A stretch of 64,000 bases of DNA from DATLFA01 sp039934635 (GCA_039934635.1 JBDTLT010000007.1:1-64000), one strand, 5' to 3'; shown: positions 38,057-46,080, numbered from the stretch's first letter. Program-made: numbers and translations. The notes: generated by a model from the letters alone, not told the origin.

Positions 38057-38441
38057 CGCCCGAATGGCGGTCGCCGGCGACCGCCGAAAACGTCCCGGCG
38101 GGGACGTGCCCGAGGGGACGCTTTCAATCGCATCGGGCGTGGGTGTCGGCCTTCATTTTGCGGCCGCGCCCAGTGTTGACGGAGTCGACCAGTGTTGACG
38201 AAAGTCCGCGCGCAGTTGGCGGCAAAAACGTCCCCGCAGGGACGCTTTTGCTAGCAGTAACGCGCACTAATCGGCACGAACCACGAGTCGAGAAAAATGC
38301 TCTCGAGGGCGACATATGTTCGAATAATTGGGACGCCGTCTCCGTACTCGTCAAACACAACAACCCCAGCACCACCAATACGCCCGCGGCCTGAACGACA
38401 CCGTCGCGGGCATTCACAGCGAGAAGGACAGAGCGGGAAGT
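38057..38441 (+). other. 385-base intergenic region rich in hairpins
   Basis: No gene is seen. It contains a perfect 20-base palindrome (38066-38085), an ACGTCCC-ggcg-GGGACGT hairpin (38090-38107), a further GGGACG-CTTT copy (38115-38123), and two CAGTGTTGACG direct repeats 19 bases apart (38171 and 38190). After these come a terminator-like hairpin (38223-38250), a TCGAGA/TCTCGA hairpin (38288-38306) and a short AT-rich stretch (38322-38340). The tsaD operon probably ends here. Confidence 0.5.
38223..38250. terminator. bidirectional terminator
   Basis: CAAAA-a-CGTCCC-CGCA-GGGACG-c-TTTTG: GC stem flanked by an A-tract and a T-tract, so it can act on both strands. It suits the minus-strand DUF4328 gene and plus-strand read-through from tsaD. 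Confidence 0.65.
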
Positions 38442-39344
38442 TCAGAGCGGGTCGCTCGTCGTCGACCCGTTGCGCGACACGGTCTCGGTCCAGCGGGCGC
38501 CGTCCCACCACCGGTGGTCGAAGCGACCTGCCGGATCGGGAAACCAGCCTGGCGCGGGCAGGGTGGCGGCTCCGGACATGACAAACGACGGTGCGCCCGT
38601 CGCCGAGCGCAGGTTGAACCGATCCGCGTAGCTCTCTTGGCGCGCCACCAACGCGCGCAACGTGACACCACCGAAGACGGCGGCGACACCCGACAGCAAC
38701 GTGCTCGCCACGAACCATCGCAGATCGCCGTCGACCAGATCCTCGGCGACGCCGACGAGGTCGTTGTTGCGCGACAGTTTGCCGATCGCCGAGAACATCG
38801 CTGCCGCGACGTCGCCACCGCCGAAGAGCGCGATGGCCACCGCTCCGAGCGAGAGTCCCCACCACACGTTGACCATGCTCGACGCGCGCCCGGTCTTCCA
38901 TTCGGGGCTCGTCGGTGGGTTCTCCTGATCGCTGCCCTTCCACTTCTCGTTCATGAACAACCAGGGAACGATGTAGTTGAGAAAGGGAACGATGACGCCC
39001 ACGATCGCCCACACCGGACCGAACTTCGTCTGAGGGCGTCCAATCGTCTCGTGGTTGCGGGCGATGCGCCACAACAACACGATCCACACGATCATGTTCG
39101 CCACGGCGATCACGCTCGGGAGGCTCACGATCAAGAAGTAGCGCTGCGTGGAGTCGGTCAACTGTTGCGCGGTGATCGCCGCATCGTGGAAGTCGTCGAC
39201 GCGGCCGCGCAGCCACAACAGCGCGAGCACTTGCGGGATCGCGCCCAACGCGGCGATGACGTGCAGCACGAGGGCCGCAATCGCCAGGCCACGGTTGTTG
39301 CGCCAGGCACCGGGGAAGTAGGGAACGTACGTCGGATACGTCAC
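38442..39344 (-). CDS. DUF4328 membrane protein with C-terminal DUF2510 domain
   Basis: 300-residue membrane protein. Several hydrophobic segments occur in the first 230 residues, including the DUF4328-like stretch with VWAIVGVIVPFLNYIVPW and the Asn/Trp-rich loop after it. The last 45 residues (PGWFPDPAGRFDHRWWDGARWTETV) are a DUF2510 domain, an actinobacterial module of unknown function. GTG 39344 is chosen because the protein then begins TYPTYVPYFPGAW; the longer frame upstream has no support. Starts only 39 bases from the divergent nitroreductase. Confidence 0.82.
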   Translation of the reverse strand: MTYPTYVPYFPGAWRNNRGLAIAALVLHVIAALGAIPQVLALLWLRGRVDDFHDAAITAQQLTDSTQRYFLIVSLPSVIAVANMIVWIVLLWRIARNHETIGRPQTKFGPVWAIVGVIVPFLNYIVPWLFMNEKWKGSDQENPPTSPEWKTGRASSMVNVWWGLSLGAVAIALFGGGDVAAAMFSAIGKLSRNNDLVGVAEDLVDGDLRWFVASTLLSGVAAVFGGVTLRALVARQESYADRFNLRSATGAPSFVMSGAATLPAPGWFPDPAGRFDHRWWDGARWTETVSRNGSTTSDPL

Positions 39345-39369
39345 GCACTCACTCTCGCAGAGCGGGAAG

Positions 39370-39375
39370 TAACGT
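39370..39375 (+). promoter_or_regulatory. -10 hexamer for leaderless nitroreductase
   Basis: TAACGT, 8 bases before the ATG at 39384; no ribosome site fits between. Overlaps the last base of a 13-base direct repeat (39358-39370). Confidence 0.45.
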
Positions 39376-39383
39376 GCCGGGCC

Positions 39384-40037
39384 ATGGACGTCTCCGAAGC
39401 GCTGTATACGACCCGCGCCATGCGCCGGGTCAAGACCGATCCGATTCCCGTCGAGGTGCAAAAGAAGATCCTCGATGCGGCGATCCGCGCCCCATCGGGA
39501 GGCAACCAGCAGAACTGGCGCTTCATGCTCGTCGACTCGCCCGAGGTCAAGGCGAAGATCGGGCCGGTCTATCGCGAATGCCTCGGCAACCTCTGGAAGA
39601 CGTATTACGCGCCGCTCATCGCGGCGGCGGCGGCTGACCCCGACAGCCCCGACTCGAAGCAGTTCGTGCGGGTGCGCCACTCGGCGCAGCACCTTGCCGA
39701 CCACTTCGAGGAGTACCCGCTGATGCTGTTCGCGTTCAGCCAAGGCGACGGTTCGGGCAGTTCGATCTTCCCGGCGGTCTGGAACGCGCAGCTGGCGGCC
39801 CGGGCAGAGGGGGTGGGCTCGGCGCTCACGAGCGTGTTGATGTTCGCCAAGGATCCCGTGCTCGCCGCGCTCGGCGTCCCCGCTGACGGCGGCTGGATCA
39901 TGAACTGCTGTGTCACCTTCGGCTACCCGACGGGGAAGTGGGGGGTGGCGGCGCGCCGTCCCGTCCACGAGGTGAGCTTTCACAACCAGTGGGGCGAACC
40001 GCTGCCGTTCACCATCCCCGGCCCCCTCTGGCCCTGA
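39384..40037 (+). CDS. nitroreductase family FMN-dependent oxidoreductase
   Basis: 217-residue nitroreductase fold. N-terminal ALYTTRAMRRVKTDPIP and APSGGNQQNWRF are the FMN phosphate- and isoalloxazine-binding regions, and the C-terminal GYPTGKWG completes the site. The family reduces nitro groups, flavins or quinones with NAD(P)H; the substrate is not predictable. The ATG at 39384 is supported by homology and an adjacent -10 box. No link to groES is evident beyond position. Confidence 0.86.
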   Translation: MDVSEALYTTRAMRRVKTDPIPVEVQKKILDAAIRAPSGGNQQNWRFMLVDSPEVKAKIGPVYRECLGNLWKTYYAPLIAAAAADPDSPDSKQFVRVRHSAQHLADHFEEYPLMLFAFSQGDGSGSSIFPAVWNAQLAARAEGVGSALTSVLMFAKDPVLAALGVPADGGWIMNCCVTFGYPTGKWGVAARRPVHEVSFHNQWGEPLPFTIPGPLWP

Positions 40038-40068
40038 CGGAGGGGACGGTTTCTCGGCATCACGAGCA

Positions 40069-40095
40069 TTAGCACTCGGGAGTTGCGATTGCTAA
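40069..40095 (+). promoter_or_regulatory. CIRCE operator 1 (HrcA site)
   Basis: TTAGCACTC-N9-GATTGCTAA, one mismatch from the CIRCE consensus (TTAGCACTC-N9-GAGTGCTAA). It covers the -35 of the groES promoter. Confidence 0.88.
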
Positions 40096-40111
40096 CGACT
40101 CCCCATAGTCT
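40083..40111 (+). promoter_or_regulatory. groES-groEL promoter
   Basis: TTGCGA (40083-40088), 17 bases, TAGTCT (40106-40111). The expected start near 40118 falls in the second CIRCE, so HrcA on either site would block transcription. Confidence 0.7.
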
Positions 40112-40137
40112 TGGCACTCGCCAATCGAGACTGCTAA
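40111..40137 (+). promoter_or_regulatory. CIRCE operator 2 (HrcA site)
   Basis: TTGGCACTC-N9-GACTGCTAA, two mismatches from consensus. It starts at the last base of the -10 and covers the transcription start. Confidence 0.82.
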
Positions 40138-40174
40138 CCGGCCCGCAGAGGGCCGGCCCTATGGAGGCGAGTGC

Positions 40175-40465
40175 ATGAAGCTGCAACCCCTCGAAGACCG
40201 CATTGTGGTGCGGCCGAGTAAGTCAGAGGAGACCACCGCCAGCGGTTTGGTCATCCCCGACACAGCCAAGGAAAAGCCCCAACAGGGCGAAGTTCTGGCC
40301 GTAGGCCCGGGTCGCCGGTCCGATACGTCCGGTGAGGTGATTCCGCTCGGCATCAGTGTCGGCGAAAAGGTCGTCTACTCCAAGTACGGCGGCACCGAGA
40401 TCACCATCGACGGCGAAGACCTCTTGATCTTGTCGTCGCGCGACGTCCTCGCAATCGCGAAGTGA
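40175..40465 (+). CDS. groES: co-chaperonin GroES
   Basis: 96-residue lid of the GroEL chamber. Starts MKLQPLEDRIVVRPSKSEETT, contains the mobile loop (TASGLVIPDTAKEKPQQGEV) and KYGGTEI. Directly downstream of two CIRCE operators, so induced on heat stress through HrcA. Seven bases before groEL. Confidence 0.97.
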   Translation: MKLQPLEDRIVVRPSKSEETTASGLVIPDTAKEKPQQGEVLAVGPGRRSDTSGEVIPLGISVGEKVVYSKYGGTEITIDGEDLLILSSRDVLAIAK

Positions 40466-40472
40466 GCCGCTG

Positions 40473-42125
40473 ATGTCGAAACTCCTGAAGTTCGATGAAG
40501 ACGCGCGTCGTCGCCTCGAAGCCGGGGTCAACAAGTTGGCCGACGCGGTCAAGGTGACACTCGGCCCCAAGGGTCGCAACGTCGTCCTCGACAAGAAGTT
40601 CGGCGCGCCGACGATCACCAACGACGGTGTGTCGATCGCCAAAGAGGTCGAGCTCGAAGATCCTTTCGAGAACATGGGTGCGCAGCTCGTCAAAGAGGTT
40701 GCCACCAAGACCAACGACATCGCGGGTGACGGCACGACGACCGCCACGGTGCTCGCTCAGGCGCTCGTTCGCGAGGGTCTGCGCAACGTCGCCGCCGGCG
40801 CCAGCCCGATGAGCCTCAAGCGAGGCATCGAAAAGGCTGTCGCTGCGGTCGTCGAGTCGCTCAAGGCACAGTCGAAGGACGTCGACGGCAAAGAAGAGAT
40901 CGCCAATGTCGCGGCCATTTCGGCGGCCGACATGAGCATCGGCCGGGTCATCGCAGACGCGTTCGACAAGGTGGGCAAAGACGGCGTCATCACCGTCGAA
41001 GAGTCCAACACCTTCGGTATGGATCTCGAGTTCGTCGAGGGCATGCAGTTCGACAAGGGCTACATCTCGCCCTACTTCGTCACCGACCCCGAGCGTCAGG
41101 AAACGGTGCTCAGCGAGCCCTACATCTTGTTGACGCAGGGCAAGATCAGCTCGGTGCAGGACATCTTGCCCTTGCTCGAAAAGGTGATCCAGACGGGCAA
41201 GCCGCTCGTGATCATCGCCGAAGACGTCGAAGGCGAAGCGCTGGCGACCCTCGTCGTCAACAAGATTCGCGGCACCTTCACCTCGGTCGCCATCAAGGCG
41301 CCGGGCTTCGGTGATCGTCGCAAGGCGATGCTGCAAGACATGGCCATCCTCACCGGTGGTCAGGTCATCGCCGAAGAGGTCGGGCTCAAGCTCGACGGGG
41401 CCACGCTCGACCTTCTTGGCAAGGCCGCCAAGATCATTGTCACCAAGGACAACACCACCATCGTTGATGGCGCGGGCGAACGGGGCGAGGTCGAAGGTCG
41501 CATCAAGCAGATCAAGACCGAGATCGACAACACCGATAGCGACTGGGATCGCGAGAAGCTCCAAGAGCGTCTGGCCAAGCTCGCCGGTGGCGTTGCCCTC
41601 ATCAAGGTCGGCGCCGCTACCGAGGTCGAGCTCAAGGAAAAGAAGCACCGCATCGAAGACGCGGTGTCGGCGACCCGTGCGGCAATCGAAGAAGGCATTG
41701 TTCCCGGCGGTGGCACTGCGCTGTTGCGGGCGCGACCGGCGGTCAAGGCCGTCGTCGACAGCCTGTCGGGCGACGAAGCGACCGGTGCACGCTCCGTGTT
41801 CACGGCGCTCGAAGCGCCTGCTCGTCTGATCGCAGACAACGCGGGTCTCGAAGGGGCCGTCATGGTGCAGCGCATCGAGGCGGCATCGGGTAACACCGGC
41901 CTCAATGCGGCGACCGGCGAACTCGTCGATCTCGTCAAGGCCGGCGTCATCGATCCGGCCAAGGTCACTCGTGCCGCGTTGCAAAACGCCGCGTCCATCG
42001 CGGCTCTGCTTCTCACCACCGAAGTACTCGTGGTCGAAAAGAAAGAGCCCGCCGGCGCGATGCCCGGTGGCATGCCCGACATGGGCGGCATGGGTGGTAT
42101 GGGCGGCATGGGTGGCATGATGTAG
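40473..42125 (+). CDS. groEL: chaperonin GroEL
   Basis: 550-residue Hsp60 with ATP site TLGPKGRNVVLDK and GDGTTTATVLAQ, apical domain (ADMSIGRV..., KGYISPYFVTD) and the C-terminal GGM repeat (ending GGMGGMGGMM) that lines the cavity. Complete and canonical; co-transcribed with groES. Two hairpins follow, the second a strong terminator. Confidence 0.98.
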   Translation: MSKLLKFDEDARRRLEAGVNKLADAVKVTLGPKGRNVVLDKKFGAPTITNDGVSIAKEVELEDPFENMGAQLVKEVATKTNDIAGDGTTTATVLAQALVREGLRNVAAGASPMSLKRGIEKAVAAVVESLKAQSKDVDGKEEIANVAAISAADMSIGRVIADAFDKVGKDGVITVEESNTFGMDLEFVEGMQFDKGYISPYFVTDPERQETVLSEPYILLTQGKISSVQDILPLLEKVIQTGKPLVIIAEDVEGEALATLVVNKIRGTFTSVAIKAPGFGDRRKAMLQDMAILTGGQVIAEEVGLKLDGATLDLLGKAAKIIVTKDNTTIVDGAGERGEVEGRIKQIKTEIDNTDSDWDREKLQERLAKLAGGVALIKVGAATEVELKEKKHRIEDAVSATRAAIEEGIVPGGGTALLRARPAVKAVVDSLSGDEATGARSVFTALEAPARLIADNAGLEGAVMVQRIEAASGNTGLNAATGELVDLVKAGVIDPAKVTRAALQNAASIAALLLTTEVLVVEKKEPAGAMPGGMPDMGGMGGMGGMGGMM

Positions 42126-42205
42126 CAACCGTCACCCGGCGGGCGGAATAGTCCGCCGGTCCTTGCGGTTGAAGTCGTTACATCAGCGTTCCCCCCGCTG
42201 AGTTT

Positions 42206-42247
42206 GCGAGCCGGCCTCTCCCCCCGGAGGCCGGCTCGCCCATTTTT
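42206..42247 (+). terminator. strong intrinsic terminator after groEL
   Basis: 13-bp perfect stem GCGAGCCGGCCTC / GAGGCCGGCTCGC with an 8-base loop, followed by cca and TTTTT. A weaker CCGGCGG/CCGCCGG hairpin (42136-42159) lies just after the groEL stop. Confidence 0.9.
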
Positions 42248-42263
42248 CTCGCTAATCTCGCCC

Positions 42264-42340
42264 GGCCCGAGCGGCCGTGGGAGCGGGATACTCGCCCGAG
42301 CGGCCGTGGGAGCGGGATACTCGCCCGAGCGGGATACTCG
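42264..42340 (+). repeat. 29-bp tandem repeat (2.6 copies) carrying the GGCCCGAGCGGCC element
   Basis: Two identical 29-bp units (42266-42294 and 42295-42323) and a third unit with a 12-base internal deletion (42324-42340). Each begins CCCGAGCGG and ends GGGATACTCG. The first includes an exact GGCCCGAGCGGCC (42264-42276), the second a 12/13 match (42293-42305). It lies between the groEL terminator and the EthD gene. Confidence 0.85.
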
Positions 42341-42372
42341 CAGCGGTGCACAACGACATATCGGGGGGAACG

Positions 42373-43089
42373 ATGATCAAGGTCTTGGCGTTCATTCGTC
42401 GTCTGCCGGGCATGACGCCCGAGGAGTTCCAGACGTACTGGCGTGACGTGCACGCGCCGCGCTTCGCCGAGTCGGCGGCGCTCGCCCCGTATCTGCGGCG
42501 CTACGAACTCAATCACCGCCTCGAGCGCGACTACGCCCGCGAGCGCCATCCCGGTGAAGTCGCCGGCGTGCAGTGGGACGGCGTCGCCGTGCAATGGTTC
42601 GACTCGCTCGAAGCGTTTCGGGAGTTCGCCGCCCATCCGGCGCGCGAAGAGATCACCGCCATCGATCAACCGCGCTTTCGCGCGCTCGAGACGGCATCGG
42701 TCATCACGCACGACGCATCGGTGATCGTCGACAAGCCCGGCGGCCGCGAGCGCGCCGGGCTCAAGTTGTTGTGCATCCTGCGCCGCAACAAAGCGCTCGA
42801 ACTGCCCGAGTTCCACGAGCATTGGTTGCGCAACCACGGCGGGCTGTTCCAGAACATCGAGTCGCTCAACGCCCCGCTGCTCGCCTACGACCAGAACCAC
42901 GGCCTGGATCTGCCCGGAGCCGAGTTCGACGGCGTGACCGAGCAGTGGTTCACGTCGATGGACGATTGGATCACGTCGCTCGACGCGCCGGAGCACACGA
43001 CGGTCGTGGAACCCGACGTCGCCTACATGCTCGACCCGCCGAGCATCCAGTTCATCTTGGCGGGGCCGCCGACCGTGGTGATCGGATGA
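42373..43089 (+). CDS. tandem EthD-domain (dimeric alpha/beta barrel) protein
   Basis: 238 residues with two similar halves: MIKVLAFIRRLPGMTPEEFQTYWRDVHAP (1-29) and LKLLCILRRNKALELPEFHEHWLRNHG (about 131-157). Each is an EthD/DABB-type domain, known from polyketide and small-molecule enzymes and often without known activity. GGGGGGAA precedes the ATG at 42373. It overlaps the next gene by 4 bases, so the two are probably co-translated and functionally linked. Function unknown. Confidence 0.75.
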   Translation: MIKVLAFIRRLPGMTPEEFQTYWRDVHAPRFAESAALAPYLRRYELNHRLERDYARERHPGEVAGVQWDGVAVQWFDSLEAFREFAAHPAREEITAIDQPRFRALETASVITHDASVIVDKPGGRERAGLKLLCILRRNKALELPEFHEHWLRNHGGLFQNIESLNAPLLAYDQNHGLDLPGAEFDGVTEQWFTSMDDWITSLDAPEHTTVVEPDVAYMLDPPSIQFILAGPPTVVIG

Positions 43090-44021
43090 GCGCACCGTCG
43101 TTCACGCGCGCCGAGCTCGATGCGCTGGCGACGACGCCCGCCGAGCAATTTGCGGCCGCGGTTGCCGAGGGCGATGTCGATCGGACGCTGGCGGTGTTCG
43201 ATCGACTCGAACGCAGCTATCGCAACTTCGTCGACGGGTTCGACGCGTTTGCGGCGGCTATCCACGAATGGACGGTGGCCACTCACGGATTCGACGCGAT
43301 GACACAGCTCTTGCGAGCCGAACGGATCACGACGACGATCGATGCCGCCCGGCGCGGACTTACCGAAGAGCACATGCACGATGTCATCTCGGCCGGACGC
43401 TGGCGCAATGCCGTGCGGGCTCGTCTCGTCGCCGGTGATCAGGTGGGCGCGCTCGAGATATTCGCGCGGCTCGAGTCGTCGATGCGGATCGTGCACGACA
43501 ACGCGTGCGTGCGGGCCGTGGCGGCGCTGTCGCACGTGTACCGCACGTGGGGCGTCGAGGGCCTCGAGGCGAGCATCCGCCTCGCGGGCGAGCGCACGCT
43601 GTTGAACTTCATGCCCATCGATCTCGCACGCCGTGCCGAAGACCGCATCAAGCAGTGGTCGCGCATGATGCTCGGCAACTTCGCGTTGATCAGTGTCGAG
43701 GAGCACGACGATCGCTTCGTGATCACGCAAGATCCGTGCGGCACTTGTACCCGCCAGGTGATCGACGGCTGCTATGCCCCGCCGGTGGACCTCGCGGTGG
43801 TCACCGAGAAGTGCCCGTTGACATTCGGGCAGGGCGATATGCCCGTCTACCGCACGCACGTCGCGGTGATGCACTATCTGCAGGCCATCGAGCGCCAAGG
43901 CGTGCCGTGGCCCGCCATCGAATGCCCTGCCGGTGTCGATGCCGGCCCGTGCCGGGTCACGATCTACAAGGATCCGTCCGCCACTCCCGCGCACTGGGCC
44001 GCTCGCGTCGCTACGGTCTGA
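43086..44021 (+). CDS. uncharacterised Cys-rich helical protein
   Basis: 311 residues, not recognised. The first 210 are helical and charged (EGDVDRTLAVFDRLERSYRNF, GDQVGALEIFARLESSMRI). The last 95 hold a cysteine cluster: DPCGTCTRQVIDGC, EKCPLTFG, MPVYRTHVAVMHY, IECPAG and GPCRVTIYK, seven Cys with nearby His. That pattern suggests a metal or Fe-S site, or a redox centre. No signal peptide or membrane segment. ATG overlaps the EthD gene stop (4 bases). Possibly an enzyme with the EthD protein as partner; speculative. Confidence 0.6.
   Translation: MSAPSFTRAELDALATTPAEQFAAAVAEGDVDRTLAVFDRLERSYRNFVDGFDAFAAAIHEWTVATHGFDAMTQLLRAERITTTIDAARRGLTEEHMHDVISAGRWRNAVRARLVAGDQVGALEIFARLESSMRIVHDNACVRAVAALSHVYRTWGVEGLEASIRLAGERTLLNFMPIDLARRAEDRIKQWSRMMLGNFALISVEEHDDRFVITQDPCGTCTRQVIDGCYAPPVDLAVVTEKCPLTFGQGDMPVYRTHVAVMHYLQAIERQGVPWPAIECPAGVDAGPCRVTIYKDPSATPAHWAARVATV
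44012..44017 (+). promoter_or_regulatory. -10 hexamer for leaderless NUDIX gene
   Basis: TACGGT inside the last codons of the upstream gene, 7 bases before the ATG at 44025; no Shine-Dalgarno. Confidence 0.4.
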
Positions 44022-44024
44022 TTC

Positions 44025-44711
44025 ATGAAGCGAGCCGGGCCGCAGTTGATTCCGCGTCCGGACGGTTGGCGGCCCGGCGGGCCATCGCCTTGGGCCCATC
44101 TGGCCCCGGATAGCCGCCGCGTCGACCTCGCACAGATCGAACGAGCCCTCGCCGCCCGCGGGCCGGGTACGACCCGGGCCGACCCGTGGCGGCGCACCGA
44201 GTCCGACCACCGCTCGGCGGTGCTGGTGCCGCTCTACGACGATGGGGGCGAAGTCCACGTCGTCATGACGCGGCGCTCGCCGAATATGCGCAAGCACCGG
44301 TGGGAAGTGAGCTTCCCCGGCGGCCGGCGCGACGATGACGACGAAACGTTGTGGCACACCGCACTGCGTGAAACCTACGAAGAGATCGGCCTCGATCAGT
44401 CGCTACCCCGGTGGATCGGTGAGCTCGACAGTTTCGTCACCGTGTCGAGCGTTTCATTGGTCAGCCCGTTGGTGGCGGTGCTCCCTGAGCGCCCGACCCG
44501 ACTTGTGCCGTCGCCCGTCGAGGTCGAGGCCATCTTGCACGTGTCCACCTCGGAGCTACTACAAGACGACGTCTTCCGTGAAGAGTTGTGGCCGATCGGC
44601 GAGGTCTACCGGCCGATCACGTTCTTCGAGCTCGACGGCGACACCGTGTGGGGCGCAACCGCCGCCATGCTGCGCCAGTTGTTGGCCATTGCCACCCAGA
44701 CCGACGGTTAG
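44025..44711 (+). CDS. NUDIX hydrolase, CoA pyrophosphatase-like
   Basis: 228-residue NUDIX protein. The box runs from about residue 97 to 123: SFPGGRRDDDDETLWHTALR then ETYEEIGL, with REx2EE at 115-120. The SFPGG(R/K)xDxxD start of the box is typical of CoA diphosphatases (NudL/CoAse), which cleave CoA to phosphopantetheine. About 60 N-terminal residues are outside the domain. Converges with the following minus-strand gene, overlapping it by 4 bases. Confidence 0.82.
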   Translation: MKRAGPQLIPRPDGWRPGGPSPWAHLAPDSRRVDLAQIERALAARGPGTTRADPWRRTESDHRSAVLVPLYDDGGEVHVVMTRRSPNMRKHRWEVSFPGGRRDDDDETLWHTALRETYEEIGLDQSLPRWIGELDSFVTVSSVSLVSPLVAVLPERPTRLVPSPVEVEAILHVSTSELLQDDVFREELWPIGEVYRPITFFELDGDTVWGATAAMLRQLLAIATQTDG

Positions 44712-45436
44712 TCCACTTCGCCCTCGTCCGGCCCGACCATCGGCGGCGAGCCGGGCGCTGGTTCGATGCGCAAGATCCACGCGCCGCCCCCCGGGGCAGG
44801 GCCCGTGCCGACGTCACCGCGCGTGCCTGGCGCCCGCGGCCCGTCGACCGAGTCGTCGAGCTGTTTGTTCATGGTCAGCAGGCGGCCGATGACGGGTAGG
44901 AACACGATGTTGGCCGCGTGCAAGAGGCCGATGATCAACAAGATGCCCCCGAGCCGGCTGACTTCGGTCTTGATCTGTTCCGCGCCGACGTTGATGGTCC
45001 AGTCGGATCCCCGCTCGAAACTCATGGTGAACATGATGAACGACAAGAAGATGAGGTAGTAGGCCACATCGGTGAGCGCGAGGAAGCTCTTGCCGGTGCG
45101 TGGATTCGTGCGGAACACGTCGCCGGCGTAACTCTTGCCGAAACGTTTGATGAGTGGACCGAGCCCGACCGCAGTCGCCAACAGCACGAGATTCGCGATC
45201 AGTTCGAGTATGTACCAACGCATGTGCACGGTTCCTTCTTCGAGTACGGACAGGATCAGGGCGCCGGAGGTCCCGAGGACGGCAATGGCACCGACACCGA
45301 TATGGAGGTTGCGCCGCCGTCGCTCGTCACGGTCGGCGATGGCACGGGCGACGCGGTCGTAGAGATCGTCGCTCTCGACCGTGCGGGCGGTCGCGGCACG
45401 GAACGTCTCGGTCAGCTCGCGCTCGATCGCCGTCAT
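44708..45436 (-). CDS. membrane protein coupled to ECF sigma factor (putative anti-sigma)
   Basis: 242 residues. The cytosolic N-terminus (MTAIERELTETFRAATARTV, DDLYDRVARAIADRDERRRR) resembles the start of actinobacterial anti-sigma proteins. About four membrane segments follow (LHIGVGAIAVLGTSGALIL, YILELIANLVLLATAVGLG, VAYYLIFLSFIMFTM, GGILLIIGLLHAANIVFL). The tail is Pro/Gly-rich. ATG overlaps the sigma gene stop by 4 bases (ATGA), the usual arrangement for a sigma/anti-sigma pair. No zinc anti-sigma motif (HxxxCxxC). Role inferred from context. Confidence 0.6.
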   Translation of the reverse strand: MTAIERELTETFRAATARTVESDDLYDRVARAIADRDERRRRNLHIGVGAIAVLGTSGALILSVLEEGTVHMRWYILELIANLVLLATAVGLGPLIKRFGKSYAGDVFRTNPRTGKSFLALTDVAYYLIFLSFIMFTMSFERGSDWTINVGAEQIKTEVSRLGGILLIIGLLHAANIVFLPVIGRLLTMNKQLDDSVDGPRAPGTRGDVGTGPAPGGGAWILRIEPAPGSPPMVGPDEGEVD

Positions 45437-46080
45437 GCGTCGTGCTCCAGCGAGCGTTCGAGCGACGCCAGCGCTCGCTTGAGATGAGTTTTGACCGAAT
45501 TGGCCGAGACTCCGAGTGTGGCGGCGATCTGCTCGATCGACAGTTCCTCGAAGTAGCGCAGTGCCACACAGTCGCGCTGGCGGCGGGGGAGGGTACGCAC
45601 GGCTTCGAGTACCTGTTGCTGGCGCTCGTTGCGGACCAGCCGGTCGTCGATCGAACCGGGCTCTATGTCGACCTCCCGGCCCGCCGGAGGGTAGTGCCGC
45701 AGCGACATCAGGCCGCGCCGGTTGATGTCGCGCGCGAGGTTCAAGACGATCGAGCGCAAATAAGCCGGCGCCTTCTCGCGGTCGTCGATGCGGTGCGCAT
45801 TGCGCGAGAGCCGGATGAAGGCCTCTTGCACGATGTCCTCTGCGGCGTCGCGATTGTCCACGAAGACTCGTGCCAGCCGCACCAACGACCGCGCCTCCCG
45901 GTTGAACAACTCGAGCACGACGCGCTGGTGTTCGGCGGCGAGCGCGTCGTCGCTGAGCCGGCCGTCGTCGAGCCGCGCCATGAGGTTGAGCACGGCAATG
46001 GCCATCGATGCTGACAGACGATCGTCGACGACGATCGGGTGACGCGGGCCGAACAGAAATCTTCTCAGCCGCGCTGTCAC
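45433..46080 (-). CDS. RNA polymerase ECF-type sigma factor
   Basis: 215 residues. Region 2: FNREARSLVRLARVFVDNRDAAEDIVQEAFIRLSRN (about 59-94). Region 4: LPRRQRDCVALRYFEELSIEQIAATLGVSANSVKTHLKRAL, a clear helix-turn-helix. The N-terminus is about 50 residues longer than a minimal ECF. GTG start; AGGGG adjacent upstream. Its start is 83 bases from the divergent sodC, and the region between holds a 14-base palindrome, so sodC could be a target. That link is inference. Confidence 0.9.
   Translation of the reverse strand: MTARLRRFLFGPRHPIVVDDRLSASMAIAVLNLMARLDDGRLSDDALAAEHQRVVLELFNREARSLVRLARVFVDNRDAAEDIVQEAFIRLSRNAHRIDDREKAPAYLRSIVLNLARDINRRGLMSLRHYPPAGREVDIEPGSIDDRLVRNERQQQVLEAVRTLPRRQRDCVALRYFEELSIEQIAATLGVSANSVKTHLKRALASLERSLEHDA

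Noticed and set aside
38328..39383. N-terminal extension of the nitroreductase frame
   Set aside because: The frame is open for 350 codons upstream, but it runs antisense to the DUF4328 gene and is Arg/His-rich. The homologous start and a -10 box fix the start at 39384.
42266..42340. CRISPR-like array
   Set aside because: Units are directly adjacent without spacers, and there are fewer than three full copies and no cas genes.
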